Origin: Streptomyces albus subsp. albus
Lineage (GTDB): Bacteria > Actinomycetota > Actinomycetes > Streptomycetales > Streptomycetaceae
DNA: 13,064 nucleotides
Assembly: GCF_000725885.1 (NCBI RefSeq)
Contig: NZ_JODR01000055.1
Location: forward strand, 1-13,064
Reading direction: 5' to 3'
Positions 1 through 9,900 of this stretch are shown piece by piece (positions within the stretch are counted from its first letter, which is position 1; each line of letters starts with the position of its first letter). Both the position numbers and the translations under genes were made by a program. The notes beneath the pieces were generated by a model, which worked only from the letters and a program-made list of their open reading frames with translations, ran no database searches and was not told the origin of the DNA.

Positions 1-901
1 CCGTCAACCCGTTCGACGCACCATCCTGATTCACCGCACTGCCACGCACCACCGCCAACACCCGATGGCCGTTCCGCCGGGCGTCCGACAACCGCTCCAG
101 GACCAGGACACCCACGCCCTCGCCCCAGCCGGTCCCGTCCGCATCATCCGAGAACGCCTTGCACCGACCATCCCCAGCAAGTCCGCCCTGCTTGTCGAAC
201 TCCACGAACGCACCCGGCGTCGACATCACCGTCACACCACCGGCCAGGGCGAGGCCGCACTCGGCCGAGCGCAGGGCCTGGCAGGCGAGGTGGAGCGCGA
301 CCAGGGACGACGAGCAGGCGGTGTCGACCGTGACCGCGGGGCCTTCGAGGCCGAGCGCGTAGGAGACCCGTCCGGACAGGGCGCTGCCCGCGCTGCCCGT
401 CAGGACGTAGCCTTCGACACCGTCGTCGGCGGTCAGCAGCATGTCGTAGCGGGACGGGGAGCCGCCCATGAAGACGCCGACCTTTTCGCCCTTGGCCGAC
501 ATGGGGGCGATGCCGGCGCGCTCCAGGGACTCCCAGACGACCTCCAGCAGCAGCCGCTGCTGGGGATCCATCGCCAGTGCCTCGCGCGGTGAGATCCCGA
601 ACAGTCCGGCGTCGAAGTCGGCGACGTCGGACATGAATCCGCCCAGGGTGTCGTTGCCGACCCCGGGGAGGGTGAGGTCCCAGCCGCGGTCCGCCGGGAC
701 GGGGGTCATCGCGTCGGCCCCGTCCGCGACGAGCCTCCACAGGTCGTCCGCCGAGCGGACGCCGCCCGGGAACCGGCAGCCCATGGCCACGATCGCGATG
801 GGTTCCCGGGCCGCGCCCTCCACCTCACGAAGCCGCTTGCGGGTCTCGTGAAGGTCGGCCGTCGTCCACTTGAGGTAGTCGCGAAGCTTGTCCTCGTTCA
901 C
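1..901 (-). CDS. Modular type I polyketide synthase, N-terminal docking domain and partial KS; 3' end outside the window
   Basis: The frame is open to the left edge, with 300 codons visible. Translation most likely starts at GTG 901-899. There is no other ATG, GTG or TTG in frame between the upstream stop and this codon, and the docking domain begins right here. Residues 1-31 form the N-terminal docking coiled coil. The KS begins at residue 32 ([16 protein letters not shown]) and has its DTACSSS nucleophile at residue 196 (316-314). It continues past [15 protein letters not shown] and NQDGASNG to the edge, so the HGTGT and NIGHT histidines are outside. This KS should accept the triol chain from the upstream ACP. 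The gene lies 54 nt after the upstream stop, with no evident promoter, so co-transcription is likely. Third-position C drops sharply left of about 242. Confidence 0.95.
   Translation of the reverse strand, partial: MNEDKLRDYLKWTTADLHETRKRLREVEGAAREPIAIVAMGCRFPGGVRSADDLWRLVADGADAMTPVPADRGWDLTLPGVGNDTLGGFMSDVADFDAGLFGISPREALAMDPQQRLLLEVVWESLERAGIAPMSAKGEKVGVFMGGSPSRYDMLLTADDGVEGYVLTGSAGSALSGRVSYALGLEGPAVTVDTACSSSLVALHLACQALRSAECGLALAGGVTVMSTPGAFVEFDKQGGLAGDGRCKAFSDDADGTGWGEGVGVLVLERLSDARRNGHRVLAVVRGSAVNQDGASNGLT
809..901 (-). other. N-terminal PKS docking coiled coil
   Basis: The 31 residues from the GTG start read [17 protein letters not shown] and then [14 protein letters not shown]. They have the heptad pattern of a class 1a N-terminal docking helix directly before the KS. 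Members of this family usually read YLKRVTADL; here R-V is W-T, a mild departure at the start of the helix. It is the natural partner of the acidic terminal helix encoded at 959-1204. Confidence 0.88.
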
Positions 902-906
902 CTTAC

Positions 907-944
907 GGACCGTCTCCTGTTGGCGTCGCCACGGGAGACGGTCC
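907..944 (-). promoter_or_regulatory. Intergenic hairpin covering the downstream ribosome binding site
   Basis: On the coding strand, GGACCGTCTCC (944-934) and GGAGACGGTCC (917-907) form a perfect 11-bp inverted repeat. The 16-nt loop contains a smaller TGGC/GCCA stem (931-928 with 924-921). The right arm contains GGAG, the Shine-Dalgarno core of the downstream PKS gene, so folding would hide it. No T-run follows the stem; the next bases lead straight into the GTG start. This makes a translational control or coupling element more likely than a factor-independent terminator. The structure is seen in the sequence; its function is inferred. Confidence 0.6.
914..918 (-). promoter_or_regulatory. 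Ribosome binding site of the downstream PKS gene
   Basis: AGGAG lies 12 nt before the GTG at 901, which is longer than the typical 5-9 nt. It is the only good Shine-Dalgarno match in the 54-nt spacer. Four of its five bases fall in the 3' arm of the inverted repeat at 907-944. A weaker AAGG directly touches the start codon. Confidence 0.6.
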
Positions 945-955
945 TCGGCTTCCGC

Positions 956-3900
956 TCAGGAAGACTTGCCGAACTCCCTGTGGATGAATTCGAACAGCTC
1001 GTCGTCGGTCGCTGTCTCCAGCTTGCGGGTCACGGGCATGTCGCCGTCCGCGGACTGCCTGTCCCCCAGCGCCGACATTAGGCTGCGGAGCCGGGCCTGG
1101 ACGGCCTCCAGGTCGTGGTCTGGGGAAAGAGCTGAAATTCCGGCTTCGAGCTTGTCCAGTTCCTGGAGAACTGCCTGTTCCGGCGGCAGTTGTGCGCTCT
1201 CCTCCCCGGCGAATCCGGTGCGGAGCCTGCCGGTGAGGTCCAGCGGCGTCGGATGGTCGAACACCAGCGTCGCGGGCAGGTTCAGCCCGGTCGCGGACGT
1301 CAGCCTGTTCCGCAGCTCGACGGAGGTCAGGGAGTCGAATCCGAGGTCCTTGAAGGGCCGGTTCACGTCGACGGCTTCGATGCCGGTATGGCCCAGCACG
1401 GCCGCGACGGCGGAGCGCACCAGGTCGAGGAGGGCCGCGTCCCGTTCGGCCGCCGGCATCCCGCGCAGCCGCTCACCGGGTTCCGTGCCGCCCTGCGCCG
1501 CCTCGCGGGGCCCGGTGTCGGCGAGGGCCTGCCGGACGGCGGGCAACTCGTCGAGCAGTGGGCGGGGGCGGGCCGCGGTGAAGCCGGTCGCGAAGCGTGC
1601 CCAGTCGACGTCCGCGACGGTGAGGACCGTCTCGTCGTGCTCCAGGGCCTGGCCGAGTGCGGCGAGGGCCCGCTCCGGCGGCATGGTGATCACGCCGCGC
1701 CGGCGCAGCTGTTCTTCTGCCGCGGGGTCGGCGGCCATGCCGCTGCCGCCCCAGGCGCCCCAGGCGACGGAGGTGGCGGTGCGGCCCCGTTCCCTGCGGG
1801 ACTGGGCGAGGGCGTCGAGGGCGGCGTTGGCGGCGGCGTAGGCGGCCTGGCCGCCGCTGCCCCAGACACCGGCGTTGGACGAGAACAGCACGAACGCGTC
1901 CAGGTCGGCCTCGTCGAAGAACTCGTCGACGAGTTCGTCCAGGTGGGCCGCGCCCCGCACCTTGGCGGCGATGACGCCGGCGCACTCGGCGAGGCTCATG
2001 TCTCCCAGCGGTGTGGCCTGGACGACTCCGGCGGCGTGCACGACGGTGCGGAGGCGCCGGCCGTCGTCGCGCAGTGCGGCCAGCAGCGCGGCCAGGGCGG
2101 CGCGGTCGGACACGTCGCAGGCGGAGATGGTCACCTTGGCGCCGAGCGCGGTCAGTTCCTCGCGGAGTTCGCCGGCACCGGGCGCGTCGGGGCCGCGGCG
2201 GCTGGTGAGCACCAGGTGCTCGGCGCCGGCCGCGGCCAGCCACCGGGCGATGTGGGCGCCGAGGCCGCCGGTTCCGCCGGTGATCAGCGCGGTGTCCCGG
2301 GCCCGGAAGCGCCGCACCGGCGGGGTGTCGCCGAGTGGTGCGGGCACCAGTCTGCGGACGAAGAGGCCCTGGCGGCGGAGTGCGATCTGGTCCTCGTCGC
2401 CGCTGCCGGCCAGTGCCTGGCGGAACCGTTCGGCGTCCGGTTCGGTGAACTGCGCGGGCAGGTCCAGCAGTCCGCCCCAGCGGTCGGCCTGTTCGAGTCC
2501 GATGACCCGGCCCATGCCCCAGATCTGGCGTTGTGCGGTGGCGGCGAGCCGGTCGGCGGAGGTGACCAGTTCGGCGGCCCGGGTCAGCAGCCACAGTGGT
2601 GCGTCGCCGTCGGTGTCGGCCAGTGCCTGGGCGAGTTGCAGGGTGGCCGCGACTCCGGCGGGCACCTCCGGGTGCGCAGGGTGGGGCCGGGTGTCGGTGC
2701 CGAGCAGCGAGAGGATGCCGCGCACCGTGCCGCGCGGTGCCTGCTCGCGCAGCAGTTCGGTGAGCGAGTCGCGGGTGGCGGTGGCCGGGTCGATGCTCAC
2801 CGTTCGCAGGTCCACTCCGGGGGCGGCCAGCGCCCGGCCGACCGCGCCGCACCATTCCACGTGCCCGGTCCCGGAGGCGTCGGGGGTCTGTGGGGTGAGC
2901 AGCAGCCAGCTGCCGGACAGCCGCGTCGGCTGCTGGGCGAGCGGGCGCCATACGACGCGGTGGCGCCAGGCGTCCAGTTCGGCGGCCGACCGACGGGTGC
3001 GCCGCCAGGCGGACAGGTGGGGCAGTACCTCGGTGAGGGCGTCGGCGCCGATGCCGAGGGTGTCGGCGAGCCCGGTGACGTCCTGCTGCTCGACGGCCGT
3101 CCAGAAGGCGCCGTCGGCCGGCTCGGCGCCGGCCGCGGCGGTGGTGGCCGTGGTGGGGCGGGGCCAGTAGCGGCGGTGCTGGAACGGGTAGGTGGGCAGG
3201 TCCACCCGGGTGGCGCCGGAGCCGGCGAACACCGCGTCCCAGTCGACGTCCATGCCCGAGACGTACGCCTCGGCGAGGGAGGTCGCGAAGCGGCGTGGTC
3301 CGCCGTCGTCGCGGCGCAGCGAGCCCCCGACGAAGATCCGCCCGGGGACCGTCGCCGGCTCGGCGCGGTCGTGGAGGGTCTCGTGGACGGGGACCGTCAG
3401 CACCGGGTGGGGGCTCATCTCCAGGAAGCTGCGGTGGCCCTGTCCGGCCAGGGTGCGCACCGCCGGGTCGAGCAGCACCGGCCGACGCAGGTTGCGGAAC
3501 CAGTAGTCCGCGTCCAGCTCGCCGGCTTCGATCCACTCGCCGGTGACGGTGGACAGCATCGGGGTGGCGGGGGCCTGCGGCCGGACCGGGCCCAGCGCGG
3601 TGCGCAGGTCGTCGAGGATGCGGTCGACGTGGGCGCTGTGCGAGGCGTAGTCGACGGGGACGCGTCGGGCCCGTACGCCGTCCGCCGCGCAGCGGGCCAG
3701 CAGTTCGTCGAGGGCGTCGACGTCCCCGGAGACCACCACCGAGGCGGGGCCGTTGACGGCGGCGACCGACAGGCGGCCGTCGTGGCCGGCAATCAGGTCG
3801 CCGGCCTGTTCGGGCGCGAGCATCACGGACGCCATGCCGCCGCTTCCGGCCAGCGCCCTCAGCGCGCGGCTGCGCAGGGCCACGACGCGGGCGGCGTCGC

Positions 3901-6900
3901 GCAGCGAGAGGGCTCCCGACACACAGGCTGCGGCGATCTCCCCTTGCGAGTGCCCGATGACGGCGTGCGGGCGCACCCCGCAGGACTGCCACAGCTCGGC
4001 GAGGGAGACCATCACCGCGAACAGTGCGGGTTGCACGACGTCGACGCGCTCGTGGTCCGGGGCGCCGGGCGAGCCGCGCAGCACGTCGCCGAGCGACCAG
4101 TCCGCGAACTCGGCGAGCGCCTCCTCGCACTCGGCGAGTTTCGCGGCGAACACGGGCGAGGCGTCCGCGAGTGCGGTCGCCATACCGGGCCACTGCGCGC
4201 CCTGGCCGGGGAAGACGAACACGGTTCTGCCGGGCGGGCCGGCCGCCCCGGTGACGACGCCCGCGGCTTCCCGGCCGTCGGCGAGGGCGGTCAGGCCGGT
4301 GACGAGTTCGCCGGGGTCGGTGCCGATGACGGCGGCACGCAGGTCGAGGGCGGCACGCGAGGTGACCAGGGACCAGGCCACGTCGGCGGCGGACGGGGCG
4401 TCGGGGCCGGTCACGGTGGTCAGCAGCCGGGTGGCCTGCGCCGTGAGTGCCTGCGGTGTCTTTCCGGACAGCGTCCACAGCACCGCGCCCGTGAACGGCG
4501 CAGGCCGCTGGGCGGTGTCCCGGGCCCCGGGCGCCGGCTCCTGGGGGTGGTTCCCGGACTCCTCGGACGGTGCGGGGGCCTGCTCAAGGATGGCGTGGGC
4601 GTTGGTGCCGCTCACGCCGAACGCCGACACGCCCGCGCGTCGCGGCCGGCCCGGGTCGGGCCAGGCCCGCTCCTCGGTGAGCAGCCGCACGCCGCCGCCC
4701 CGTACGCCGTTCCAGTCGACGTGGGAGGTGGGCGTGGTCACGTGCAGGGTCTTCGGCAGGGTGGCGTGCCGCAGCGCCAGCACCATCTTGATCAGCCCGG
4801 CGACACCGGCGGCGGCCTGCGTGTGCCCGATGTTCGACTTGACCGAGCCGAGCCACAGCGGCCGGTCCTCCGGCCGGTCCTGGCCGTAGGTGGCCAGCAG
4901 CGCCTGCGCCTCGATGGGGTCGCCCAGCGTGGTGCCGGTGCCGTGCGCCTCGACGGCGTCCACGTCCTGCGGGGCCAGTCCGGCAGCGGCGAGGGCCTGC
5001 CGGATGACGCGCTGCTGGGCGGGGCCGCTGGGTGCGCTGAGACCGTTGGAGGCGCCGTCCTGGTTGACGGCGGTGCCGCGGATCACGGCCAGCACCGGGT
5101 GCCCGTTGCGGCGCGCGTCGGAGAGCCGCTCCACCATGACGACGCCGGCGCCCTCGCCCCAGCCGGTGCCGTCCGCGCTGTCGGAGAACGCCTTGCAGCG
5201 GCCGTCCGGCGACAGTGCGCGCTGCCGGCTGAACTCCACCAGTGCGCCGGGGGTGCTCATCACCGACGCGCCGCCGACCAGGGCCGCGCTGCACTCGCCG
5301 GCACGCAGCGCCTGGCAGGCCAGGTGCAGCGCCACCAGCGACGCGGAGCAGGCGGTGTCCACCGTCATGGCGGGACCTTCCAGCCCGAACGTGTAGGAGA
5401 TCCGGCCGGAGAACACGCTGGCGGAGCTGCCGGTGGCGACGTATCCGGCCACGTTCTCGCCGGATTCGTGGAGGGCGGCGGGGTAGTCCTGGCCGTTGGT
5501 GCCGGCGAACACGCCGATGCGGCTGCCGCGCACCGACTTCGGATCGATGCCGGCCCGCTCGAACGCCTCCCACGAGCACTCCAGCAGCAGCCGCTGCTGC
5601 GGGTCCATGGCCAGTGCCTCGCGCGGATTGATGCCGAACAGGTCGGCGTCGAAGTCGGCGACGCCCTGGAGGAAGCCGCTCTCCCGCGCGTAGGTGGTGC
5701 CTTCGTGGGCGGGGTCGGGGTGGTGGAGGGACGCGGTGTCCCAGCCGCGGTCCTCGGGGAACGGGCTGAGCGCGTCCGCCCCGTCGCCGAGCAGCCGCCA
5801 CAGGTCCTCGGGGCTGCTGAGCCCGCCGGGGAAGCGGCAGCTCATGCTGACCACGGCGATCGGCTCGTCGTCGTCCCGCGCCCCGCCGGGGGCCGGGAGG
5901 AGGGCGTCGTCGTGCGGGCCGGACGTCCCTTCGTCACCGGCCAGTTCGCGGAGCAGGTGACGGGCGAGCGTGTCGGCGTCGGGGTGGTCCCACACGAGGG
6001 TGGCGGGCAGGTCGAGGCCGGTGAGCGCGCCGAGCCGGCCGCGCAGGTCCAGGGCGAGCAGTGAGTTGAAGCCGAGCACGGAGAACGCCGCCTGCGGCTC
6101 GACGGGTTCGCCGGTCGCGTGTCCGAGCACCGCGGCGGCCTCGCCGCACACCGCGTCCAGCAGCGCGGCGTGACGTGCCTCGGCGGGCAGTGCCAGCACT
6201 TCGCGCCGGAGCCTGGGCACCGTGCCGGACGCGGCGGATGCGGCCGGGCCCTGGCCGGCGAAGGCGGTTTCCGGCGCGGCCAGTTCCGCGAGGAACGGTC
6301 CGCGGTGGGCGGTGGTGATCCGCTCCCGGTCGATGTCGGAGATCACCGTGCAGGGCGCGGCTCCGCCGAGTGCCCGCTCCAGCGCGGCCAGCGCGGGCTC
6401 GGCGTCCATCGGGACCAGCCCGGTGTGCCGCATCCGTTCGGCCAGGTCGTCGGTGCCGGCCATGCCGTCGCCGGCCCAGGGGCCCCACGCCACCGACAGG
6501 GCCGGCAGCCCGGCATGGTGCCGGGTCTCGGCGAGCGCGTCCAGGTAGGCGTTGGCCGCGGCGTAGCCGGCCTGGCCCACGGCGCCGAGGGTGCCGGCCA
6601 GCGAGGAGAACAGCACGAAAGCGGAGAGGTTCCGCCCGCCCAGCACCTCGTGCAGGTGCGCGGCGGCCGTGGCCTTCGCCGCCCAGCCGTCCGCCAACTG
6701 GCGCCGTGACATGGTGTGCAGCAGGGCGTCGTCGACCACGCCGGCGGCGTGCACGACCGCGTCGATGTGCACGCCGTCGGTGTCGAGTCCGTCGATCAGC
6801 GCGGTGAGCGCGGCACGGTCGGCGACGTCGCAGGCCGCGAGCGTGACCCGGGTGCCGGCGGCCGTCAGCTCCTCCTGCAGCTCGGCCGCGCCGGGCGCGT

Positions 6901-9900
6901 CGGGGCCGCGCCGTCCGACCAGTACGAGATGCCGGGCGCCGCGTGCGGTGAGCCACCGGGCGACGTGGCCGCCCAGCGCCCCGGTGCCGCCGGTGACCAG
7001 GACGGTGCCGCCCAGCGGCCAGTCGCCCGCGGCGCCTGGCGCCCGGGTGCCGGGCGCCAGGCGCCGTGCGAACGTCCCGGTGGAGCGGATCGCGACCTCC
7101 ACCTCGTCCGGTGCGGCGGCGAGCAGCCCGGCCAGCCGCGCGGCGTCCCGTGCCGTGGGCCGGGCGGGCAGGTCGACCAGTCCGCCCCAGCGGTCCGGGT
7201 GTTCCAGTGCGGCCACCCGGCCCAGGCCCCACACGGCGGCCAACTCGGCCACGGGCGCGGGGTCGTTGTCGCCGGCACGTACGGCACCGCTGGTGACGCA
7301 CCACAGGGGCGCGGGGACCGCGGCGTCGCCGAGGGCCCGTACCACGTCCGCGAGCCAGCCGGACGCTGCCTGGGCGGGCCCGGCCGACAGGGTGGGCAGA
7401 CAGACCACGCCCGCCACGTCGGCGTACCCGCCAAGCGCTTCCGCCAGCTCCGCACGGTCGGTTCCGGGGGCGACGGCGACCGGTTCGGGCCGGGCGCCGC
7501 GGGCCCGCAGCGCTTCGGTGAGAGCGGCGACGTCTCCGTCATCGGTCTCGGGAGTCAGCAGCAGCCAGTTCCCGGAGAGTCGGCCGTCTCCGTGGGTGAA
7601 GGGTCGCCACGCGACCTGGTACCGCCAGCGGTCGCCGGCGCCGGACGGTCCGTTGCCGAGCCAGTAGCGACGGCGTTGGAAGGCGTACGTGGGCAGGGTG
7701 ACGGTCCGCGCGCCGGTGGGGGCGTAGAAGGCCGCCCAGTCGGCCTCGGCGCCGTCCGCCCACAGCTGTGCCAGGGCGGCGACGGCGGTCACCGGTTCCG
7801 GCTTGTCCCGGCGCAGCAGCGAAACGGCGAGGGCGTGCTCGCAGGTCTCGCCGATGGCGCCGAGCAGGCTCCCGTCCGGGCCCAACTCCACGAACCGGGC
7901 CACACCCAGGGCCTTGAGACGGGTGATCGCGTCGGCGAAGCGCACGGTCCCGCGTACCTGATCCGCCCAGTACGAGGCGGTGAACTCGGTCACGGGCTCG
8001 CCGGTCGCCGTCGACAGGATCGGGATGCGCGCAGCTCCGTGGGCCACGTCCCGCGCGGCCTCGGTGAACTCCTGGAGCATGGGTTCCATCAACGCCGAGT
8101 GGAAGGCGTGACTGGTCTCCAGCCACCGGCCCTTGCGGCCCCCGAGTCCGGCGGCCACGGTCTCGACGGCTTCGCGTGTGCCGGAGAGTACGACCTGGCC
8201 CGGCGCGTTCACCGCCGCCACGGAGACACCCTCCACCAGCAACGGAGTGACCTCGTCCACGGTGGCCCGCACGGCCCACATCGCCCCGCCCTCGGGCAGC
8301 GCCTGCATCAGCCGGGCGCGGGCAGCGACCAGCTTGCACGCGTCCGCCAGCGACAGCACACCGGATACGTGCGCAGCCGCCAACTCGCCCACGGAATGGC
8401 CGACGAGGTAGTCGGGCTTGACGCCCCACGACTCCACCAGCCGGAACAACGCCACCTCGACCGCGAACAACGCAGGCTGCGCCCAACCCGTCTGCCCCAG
8501 CGCCTCGCCGTCGGTGAACATCACATCCCGCAGCGGACGGTCCAACAGCCCGTCGAAGTGCGCACACACCTCATCCAGCGCATCGGCGAACACCGGGAAC
8601 GTCTCCGCCAACTCCCGGCCCATACCGAGACGCTGACCACCCTGGCCCGAGAACACGAACCCCGTCAGGCCCTCACGGGCCACCCTCGTCACCACGTCGG
8701 GGCCGGGCTCGCCGGCCGCCAGGCCCGCCAGCCGTGCACGCAGCCCGTCCGTCCCGGCGTCCAGCACCACCGCGCGGTGCTCCAGTGACGCCCGGGTGGT
8801 CGCCAGCGACATGGCCACGTCCACCGGGTCCAGTCCCGCCGTGCGGGACGCCACCTGTCCGGCCTGCGCCGCAAGGGCGTCGTGCGACTTCGCCGACACC
8901 ACCCACGGCACCACCGGCAGGACGACGTCGCGGGCGGCGACCGTCCCGGCCTCCGGGTCCCCGGCCTGCCCTGCGGGCGGCGCGGGGGCCTCCTCCAGGA
9001 TGGCGTGCGCGTTCGTGCCGCTGATGCCGAAGGCGGAGACGCCCGCGCGGCGCGGACGCTCCCCGCGCGGCCACTCCCGGGCCTCGGTCAGCAGTTCCGC
9101 CGTACCCGACGACCAGTCGATCTTCGTCGACCGGGTACCGGCGTGCAGGGTCCTCGGCAGCGTCCCGTGCCGCAGGGCGAGCACCATCTTGATGACGCCC
9201 GCGACACCCGCGGCGGCCTGGGTGTGCCCGATGTTCGACTTCACCGAGCCCATCCACAGCGGCCGGTCCTCGGGCCGGTCCTGCCCGTAGGTCGCCAGCA
9301 GGGCGTGGGCCTCGACGGGGTCGCCCAGCGTGGTGCCGGTGCCGTGCGCCTCCACCGCGTCCACGTCGGAGGCGGTGAGCCCGGCGTTGGCCAGCGCCTG
9401 GCGGATGACCCGCTGCTGGGCCGGGCCGCTGGGCGCGCTCAGACCGTTGGAGGCACCGTCCTGGTTGGTGGCGGTGCCGCGTACGACGGCCAGCACCTCG
9501 TGCCCGTTGCGGCGCGCGTCCGACAGCCGCTCCAGGACGAGCAGACCCACGCCCTCGCCCCAGCCGGTACCGTCGGCTTCGTCGGAGAACGCCTTGCAGC
9601 GGCCGTCGGCGGCCAGTCCGCCCTGACGGCTGAACTCGGTGAAGCTGTCCGGCGTGACCAGCACCGCCACACCGCCGGCGAGGGCCATCGCGGACTCGCC
9701 CGACCGCAGCGACTGGGCGGCCAGGTGCAGCGCCACCAGGGACGACGAGCAGGCCGTGTCGAGGGTCACCGCCGGGCCCTCCAGACCGAGGCTGTAGGCG
9801 ACGCGGCCGGAGACCACGGCGGTGGCGTTGCCGATCAGCAGGTGCCCCTGGACCTCCTCGGGGACGGACGTCAGACCGGACGCGTACCCCATGCTGTTGC

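Larger units (their letters stand above)
1205..5869 (-). other. PKS module C: KS, methylmalonyl AT, A1-type KR, ACP
   Basis: The KS (about 4571-5869) starts at DEPIAVVSM. It has Cys 5350-5348 in DTACSAS (a tolerated variant of DTACSSS) and His at 4945-4943 and 4825-4823. The AT (3161-4234) has GHSQGE (Ser 3949-3947) and YASH (3649-3638), so methylmalonyl-CoA is predicted. A dimerization element (2975-3115, DGAFW onward) fills the DH position. The KR (1543-2974) has TGGTGGLG at 2281-2258 and Tyr 1840-1838. Trp lies eight residues before the Tyr (1864-1862) and Gln three before it, and there is no LDD motif, so A1 is predicted (L-hydroxyl). This KR has an acidic tandem insertion, DELV-DEFF-DEAD, at 1904-1939. 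The ACP (1205-1435) has GFDSLTS with the attachment Ser at 1333-1331. As the last module of its protein, it should hand the chain to the next PKS. Confidence 0.94.

Noticed and set aside
907..944. Intrinsic transcription terminator between the two PKS genes
   Set aside because: No T-run follows the stem and the start codon of the next gene is five bases away. A terminator here would break a PKS operon whose proteins carry matching docking domains.
2975..3115. Degenerate dehydratase between AT and KR of module C (and 12032-12166 in module A)
   Set aside because: The segment is only about 45 residues with the FW-AVE-D-L pattern of the dimerization element found in DH-less modules. No HxxxGxxxxP or other DH motif is present.
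1473..4478. 1,001-codon minus-strand frame overlapping the PKS gene in another frame
   Set aside because: Its product is an Arg/Pro/Gly-rich translation typical of an off-frame GC-rich gene. The overlapping frame encodes the module C AT and KR motifs.
5339..5359. Possible inactive KS in module C because of DTACSAS
   Set aside because: The nucleophilic Cys and both catalytic His are present. Ser-to-Ala two residues after the Cys is a known tolerated variant.
1190..6064. 1,624-codon open frame on the plus strand, opposite the PKS gene
   Set aside because: It is a shadow of the GC-rich minus-strand gene. The translation is low-complexity G/A/R/V/Q-rich with no recognizable domain, while the opposite strand encodes intact PKS domains throughout.
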